NCBI RefSeq assembly: GCF_025210435.1 | Contig: NZ_JAOART010000038.1 | Span: forward strand, 1 to 39,067 | From: Anaeromicrobium sp. | GTDB lineage: Bacteria > Bacillota > Clostridia > Peptostreptococcales > Thermotaleaceae | Direction: 5' to 3' | Length of the DNA stretch: 39,067 nt | Part shown: positions 35,402 through 39,067 of the stretch, piece by piece | Layout: every line of letters starts with the position of its first letter | Numbering within the stretch: the stretch's first letter is position 1 | The notes under the pieces: model-generated | Databases searched by the model: none | Told to the model about the DNA's origin: nothing | What the model saw: the letters and a program-made list of their open reading frames with translations, nothing else | Made by a program: the position numbers and the translations under genes

Positions 35402-36604
35402 ATGTTTCAGAACTCAATTATATCAAATCAATTATCTTTAGACAAATTTCTGAAAGAATTAAATTTTAATTTCTACCTTACTAATCCACAGATAAATCAT
35501 TTAAAAAATATTATCAACTCCATGTTTATGGATGGTTTTAACGGTAAAATTAATGATGTTTCTAAAACTATGTCATCTAGGCATAGAACTAGCATTACAA
35601 GATTTTTATCTAAGAGTTCGTGGAATGAACAATTACTATTTAATGCTTTAAAGTCTAGGGTAATAGATTTAATTTGGTCTAAATCTAAAAAAGCGAACAA
35701 ACCTATTTATGTAATTATTGATGATACCATTTCGGAAAAAACTAAGCCCTCGTCAAAGGCTATAAATCCCATAGACAAGTGTTCATTTCACAACTCTCAT
35801 CTAAAGGGAAAAACTGTTTATGGTCATCAAATCGTTACTTGCTTGCTTTCTTGCGATGGGTTGGTTTTACCTTATGATATATGCATTTATGATAAAAACG
35901 TTATGAGTAAGATAGATATAGCAGTTAATATTATTAAGTCTTTGCCTGCACCTGTATCTAAAGGATATGTTTTATGTGATAGCTGGTATAGTTGTAAAAC
36001 AATTTTCACTGCATCTTTACAAGCTGGCTTTAAATATATTGGTGCTGTAAAAACTAATAGAATAATCTTCCCCAAAGGACATGAAGATTTAGGAGCTAGA
36101 CTTAATAGCTATGCCCTTAGTTTAGATAAAAATGCCTTCGGCCTAGTCACAGTCGGAAATAAGGATTATTATATCTACAACTATGTTGGCAAATTGAAGG
36201 ATATGAAAAAAGTTTCAGTTGTATTAAGCTATCCCAAAGAACAATTTCATGTAAAAGGAGCCCTTAAAGCCTTTATTTCTCTAGATACAGATTTAACAGA
36301 TATTGAGATTCTTAATATCTACACCGATAGGTGGGTTATAGAACCATTTTTTAGAGAAAGTAAAAGATACTTAGGGTTAAATGGATATCAAGTTAGAAGT
36401 AATAAGAGTATCATTAGGTATTTATTAATAATGTTATTATCATATACTTACTCTAAATTGTATTCATCAAAGATCTTTAATTTTAACCACGGATTTAAGT
36501 GTATAAGAAATAATTTAAAAAAATCTCAAGTCGTTAGAATATATTCTGCTGCTTTAAATGGTGAACCTATTTCTAAAATTTTCGAGGCTCTAAAAATAGC
36601 ATAG
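35402..36604 (+). CDS. DDE transposase (IS4 superfamily, IS701-like)
   Basis: This 400-residue transposase moves the surrounding element by cut-and-paste. The catalytic Asp residues are in VIIDDT (107/108) and VLCDSWYSC (193). The Glu is in the IS4-type Y-x2-R-x3-E-x6-K motif: Tyr307, Arg310, Glu314, Lys321 (YTDRWVIEPFFRESK). An N-terminal segment with HRTSITRFLSKSSW is typical of IS701-like enzymes. An AGGTGGTG ribosome site lies before the ATG. The frame is intact with all catalytic residues. IS701 is the best guess for the family. Confidence 0.93.
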   Translation: MFQNSIISNQLSLDKFLKELNFNFYLTNPQINHLKNIINSMFMDGFNGKINDVSKTMSSRHRTSITRFLSKSSWNEQLLFNALKSRVIDLIWSKSKKANKPIYVIIDDTISEKTKPSSKAINPIDKCSFHNSHLKGKTVYGHQIVTCLLSCDGLVLPYDICIYDKNVMSKIDIAVNIIKSLPAPVSKGYVLCDSWYSCKTIFTASLQAGFKYIGAVKTNRIIFPKGHEDLGARLNSYALSLDKNAFGLVTVGNKDYYIYNYVGKLKDMKKVSVVLSYPKEQFHVKGALKAFISLDTDLTDIEILNIYTDRWVIEPFFRESKRYLGLNGYQVRSNKSIIRYLLIMLLSYTYSKLYSSKIFNFNHGFKCIRNNLKKSQVVRIYSAALNGEPISKIFEALKIA

Positions 36605-36616
36605 ATATCTGTTTGG

Positions 36617-36660
36617 TTATTTAACTGGAAATTTATTGAAGATAAAATGCACTATTATAG
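36617..36660 (-). repeat. Right terminal inverted repeat of the insertion sequence
   Basis: This is the complement of the left terminal repeat. The inner 25 bases (36617-36641) are identical to 35303-35327 in inverted order. GATAGAA follows at 36661-36667. Confidence 0.85.
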
Positions 36661-36769
36661 GATAGAAGTTAAAAATGTTATTATTAACCTTATCTTTTAT
36701 TCTATCTCAGATTAATACAAAAACTATTAATAGTTAAAATAAATTTAAATCATAAATGGGGGAGAGATA

Positions 36770-38224
36770 ATGCAAAAAATATTTAAGGTTAAGTTACGTA
36801 TTGCCAGACCAAATGTCGATGGAAATACACTAAATTTCAAGACGAAATATGAGGACATATTTTATGGAATTGATGAGTTTAATAATAAGTTTCAGAATTT
36901 TAAAGAACTTAAGTTAATTGAAATTGGGGATAAATATATGAGTATGTTACTGTCAATATTTGTTGAAAGTGAAGAAGTTAATGTTGATGGACGTGATTTA
37001 TCATACTTCTCTAAACGATTATATGATGATAGAGATTGGAATACCTATAGCTTGATTGATAGTCGACTCTTTAATGCAGTTGATGTTATTGATGTTACAA
37101 AAGAATATATTGATAAATTTGACTCGATGGATGTTATTCCTAACGGAGATTATTGTGAGTTGATTTTTGAAAAGAAAGATAATATTGAAGATGATGTAGA
37201 TGAAGAAGATATTACTATGGAGTATTCAATTACGAGTTACGGTGCTGATTATGACGTCGAAGGTCTTGTAAACAAGTTAAATAAAGGTAGAATTTATATT
37301 CCAAACTTTCAAAGACAATATGTATGGAAACAAGATCAAGCATCAAGACTTATAGAATCGTTACTTATGGGCCTACCTATACCAGGGATATTTTTATCAA
37401 AAGATGATGAAACATCCAAGCTTCTTATAATTGATGGTCAGCAACGATTGAGGACATTACAATATTTTTATAAAGGAATTTTCGAGCCAAATGGAAGAAA
37501 ATTTAAATTACGCAATGTTCATCCAAATTATGATGGTAAAACATATGAAGAACTATCTGAAAATGATAAGGCAAAAATAGATGAATCTATAATTCATGCT
37601 ACCATAATTAAACAAGATGAGCCAAGTGAAGATGATAGTAGTGTATTTTATATTTTTGAAAGAATAAATACTGGAGGCACTCAACTAACCCCTCAAGAGA
37701 TAAGAGTATGTATATATAATGGTGAGTTTAGTGATTTTTTACGAACTTTACAACTAAGTAAAGAGTGGAAGAATATTTATGGCAAACCGAATATTAAGTT
37801 GAAGGATCAAGAATTGATATTGAGATTCTTTGCTCTTTACTATGATTTAAATAATTATGAAAAGCCTTTAAAAGGATTCTTGAATAAATTTATGAAGAAG
37901 AATAAGAAATTTGATGTTGTTAGTAAAGAAGAACTTAATAAAGTTTTTTTTAATACAGTTAATTTTATATACAGAGCATTAGGAAAAGAAGCATTCAGAC
38001 CTGTAAAACAGATTAAGGCTTCAGTATTTGACTCTGTTATGATTGGTACTGCAAAGCGTCTTGAAGAGGGTAGTATTATAGATATAGAGAATTATGTTAG
38101 AAAGTACAATGAACTTATGGAAATACCAGAATATATTGAGAGCATTACAGCAGGAACCTCAGATAAAGATGTGGTTTCAAAAAGGTTAACTTTAGCGATT
38201 GATGCATTTTCGTCTATTGAGTAA
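36770..38224 (+). CDS. DUF262 domain protein (ParB/GmrS-like), candidate defence component
   Basis: This 484-residue protein has the DUF262 fold over about 165-320: IPNFQRQYVW (177-186), IDGQQR (221-226) and FERINTGG-TQLTPQEIR (296-312), the hallmark motifs of this ParB-like NTP-using domain. DUF262 is the N-terminal half of GmrSD- and SspE-type phage restriction enzymes. Here the C-terminal part (320-484) shows no HNH (DUF1524) motif. Residues 1-160 form an extra acidic N-terminal region that I do not recognise. A GGGGGAG ribosome site precedes the ATG. The next gene starts 14 bases after the stop with the same type of ribosome site. Function is inferred, not proved. Confidence 0.88.
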   Translation: MQKIFKVKLRIARPNVDGNTLNFKTKYEDIFYGIDEFNNKFQNFKELKLIEIGDKYMSMLLSIFVESEEVNVDGRDLSYFSKRLYDDRDWNTYSLIDSRLFNAVDVIDVTKEYIDKFDSMDVIPNGDYCELIFEKKDNIEDDVDEEDITMEYSITSYGADYDVEGLVNKLNKGRIYIPNFQRQYVWKQDQASRLIESLLMGLPIPGIFLSKDDETSKLLIIDGQQRLRTLQYFYKGIFEPNGRKFKLRNVHPNYDGKTYEELSENDKAKIDESIIHATIIKQDEPSEDDSSVFYIFERINTGGTQLTPQEIRVCIYNGEFSDFLRTLQLSKEWKNIYGKPNIKLKDQELILRFFALYYDLNNYEKPLKGFLNKFMKKNKKFDVVSKEELNKVFFNTVNFIYRALGKEAFRPVKQIKASVFDSVMIGTAKRLEEGSIIDIENYVRKYNELMEIPEYIESITAGTSDKDVVSKRLTLAIDAFSSIE

Positions 38225-38238
38225 TTGGGGGAGAAAAA

Positions 38239-38712
38239 ATGCCAAATAAAGAACTAGATAAACTATCAAAAAAGCTAGATAATAAATTTAAATTAATTGA
38301 TAAAATTGACAAAGATAATGAAATAGAACTTAAAGCAGAATATTCAAAGTATTTATGTGTTTTAGTTTCTGGGTATTTTGAAAATACAATTAAAGTCATT
38401 TTTGAAGGATATACAAAGGATAAAGGTCATCCAAATCTAAACCGATATATTACTAAGCAAATAAGGAATAAAACCAATTTTAACTCACAAAAACTTAAGA
38501 ACTTTCTAAAAGAGTTTAATGATGAGTGGGAGAATGAATACGAAGATGTGGTTGATGATGATGAAAAAGATGCTATTGGAAGTATTTATGTCAATAGAAA
38601 TAATATTGCTCACGGTAAAGATAATAATATTTCATTCGCTGCTGTAAAAAGTTACTACGAACATGTTAAAAAATTAGTTTGCAAGATAAATCAAATAGTT
38701 AATTGTTCATAA
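38239..38712 (+). CDS. HEPN-domain protein, candidate RNase partner of DUF262
   Basis: This 157-residue protein is mostly helical and charged. It contains R120-N-N-I-A-H125 followed by GKDN, the R-x4-H active-site motif of HEPN ribonucleases. The segment ASVSGYFE-like ancestor motif reads VLVSGYFENTIK (41-52), as in RiboL-PSP/MAE_28990-type HEPN families. A GGGGGAG ribosome site is 6 bases before the ATG. It is coupled to the DUF262 gene in a two-gene unit. I infer that it is an RNA-cutting effector under control of DUF262. It could instead be a structural HEPN protein. No signal peptide or membrane segment is seen. Confidence 0.8.
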   Translation: MPNKELDKLSKKLDNKFKLIDKIDKDNEIELKAEYSKYLCVLVSGYFENTIKVIFEGYTKDKGHPNLNRYITKQIRNKTNFNSQKLKNFLKEFNDEWENEYEDVVDDDEKDAIGSIYVNRNNIAHGKDNNISFAAVKSYYEHVKKLVCKINQIVNCS

Positions 38713-38773
38713 GGCATTACTTATTAAAGAAAAATATACGGTTGAGTTTTATACTTATAAAAATAAGAAAAGA

Positions 38774-38802
38774 GGATGCGACGGGATGGCTCTGTTGCAT
38801 CC
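38774..38802 (+). terminator. Possible terminator of the DUF262-HEPN unit
   Basis: GGATGCGAC (38774-38782) pairs with GTTGCATCC (38794-38802), one G-U pair included. It has no solid T-run. It lies about 60 bases after the HEPN stop. The sequence GTTGCATC recurs at about 38871, which hints at a small repeat. Confidence 0.4.
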
Positions 38803-38898
38803 TATGAATTTTGCTGAGATTCTATTTGAAGATTAATAATTTACTTTTATGATCTGAAAAAACGCCGTTGCATCATATGTAGATTGTCAAGTAAAATT

Positions 38899-39067
38899 GG
38901 GTTCTTTCCAAAGTTGGTTGAAAAGTCGATAAATTTATGACATAATATCTTTATCAATCAAATGAAAGCGTGGTTACTGTTATGGATGAACTCATTAAAT
39001 TGCTTGATAAAAATCTAGACTATGTTGAGCATGAAATAATTGATAATACTATATATGTTAAAGTCAT
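38899..39067 (+). mobile_element. Left end of an ISL3-like insertion sequence (cut by window edge)
   Basis: GGGTTCTTTCCAAAGTT at 38899 resembles ISL3-family terminal repeats, which start with GG. A transposase start follows 80 bases later. The right end is outside the window, so intactness cannot be judged. Confidence 0.6.
38982..39067 (+). CDS. ISL3 family transposase, N-terminal part (partial)
   Basis: The frame starts at ATG 38982 and reads MDELIKLLDKNLDYVEHEI and on to the window edge without a stop (28 codons). The pattern (xxIIKLLDKNLxY... DDTIYI-like) is typical of the N-terminus of ISL3 transposases. A GAAAGCGTGG sequence lies before the start; the ribosome site is weak. Only the first residues are visible, so the call depends on this likeness and the terminal-repeat-like sequence upstream. 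Confidence 0.6.
   Translation, partial: MDELIKLLDKNLDYVEHEIIDNTIYVKV

Larger units (their letters stand above)
35284..36660 (+). mobile_element. Complete insertion sequence, IS4-superfamily (IS701-like)
   Basis: Imperfect 44-base terminal inverted repeats, 35284-35327 and 36617-36660, bound the element. The inner 25 bases are identical (left CTTCAATAAATTT..., right its complement) and the outer ends are CTATAAAAGTGCA and CTATAATAGTGCA. Directly outside is GATAGAA on both sides (35277-35283 and 36661-36667), a likely 7-bp target duplication. The element is 1377 bp and holds one intact transposase gene, so it may be active. IS701 members usually give 4-bp duplications, so the family or the exact ends are open. 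Confidence 0.85.

Noticed and set aside
36770-38224. DUF262 protein as a complete GmrSD-type modification-dependent restriction enzyme
   Set aside because: No HNH/DUF1524 nuclease motif is visible in the C-terminal part or in the next gene.
34290-39067. Second copy of the ssrA 3' end as an island attachment repeat
   Set aside because: I searched by eye for the TCCCACCGCCTCC-type sequence downstream and did not find it in the window.

Overview
The window is a low-GC, AT-rich bacterial chromosome segment whose gene content fits an amino-acid-fermenting anaerobe of the class Clostridia. The strongest indicator is a complete glycine reductase (Stickland) operon with two in-frame UGA selenocysteine codons. 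A glycolytic operon headed by CggR, a sigma-54 gene and a membrane pyrophosphatase agree with this. The exact genus cannot be fixed from the window alone; Tissierella-like and Peptostreptococcaceae-like organisms carry similar grd clusters.

Layout. 1-140: what looks like the last codons of a TnpB gene and the structured right end of its IS200/IS605-type element. 405-5097: lytic transglycosylase, rarA, trmL, and a Na/Pi symporter behind a Pho-box-like promoter. 5246-6085: DegV-type fatty-acid-binding protein. 6117-14465: promoter, tandem glycine riboswitch and terminator, then grdX-trxB-trxA-grdE-grdA-grdB-grdC-grdD. 14533-19476: a BMP-type lipoprotein and nucleoside ABC transporter (nupNOPQ-like). 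19586-20992: rpoN. 21051-26868: two structured repeats, a promoter and CggR operator, then cggR-gapA-pgk-tpiA-eno (no phosphoglycerate mutase). 26945-29308: secG and hppA. 29571-33653: DUF1294 protein, rnr, a HAD phosphatase and smpB.

33665-39067 is the accessory end. The tmRNA gene ssrA lies directly after smpB, and its T-loop is split by a 265-nt group I intron with no ORF. Just beyond ssrA, on the other strand, is a small single-motif LAGLIDADG homing endonuclease gene. An intact insertion sequence follows, with inverted repeats and a probable 7-bp target duplication. Next is a tight two-gene pair coding for a DUF262 (ParB/GmrS-like) protein and a HEPN-domain protein with an R-x4-H motif, which I read as a candidate anti-phage or toxin-type module. 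The window ends inside an ISL3-like element.

The genes fit one physiology. Glycine is sensed by the riboswitch. Thioredoxin reductase and thioredoxin pass electrons to the Grd proteins, which yield acetyl phosphate. Glycolysis is controlled by CggR, and the pyrophosphatase can recover energy from PPi. The most unusual parts are the split ssrA with its outlying endonuclease gene, the DUF262-HEPN pair, and several families of small palindromic intergenic repeats.
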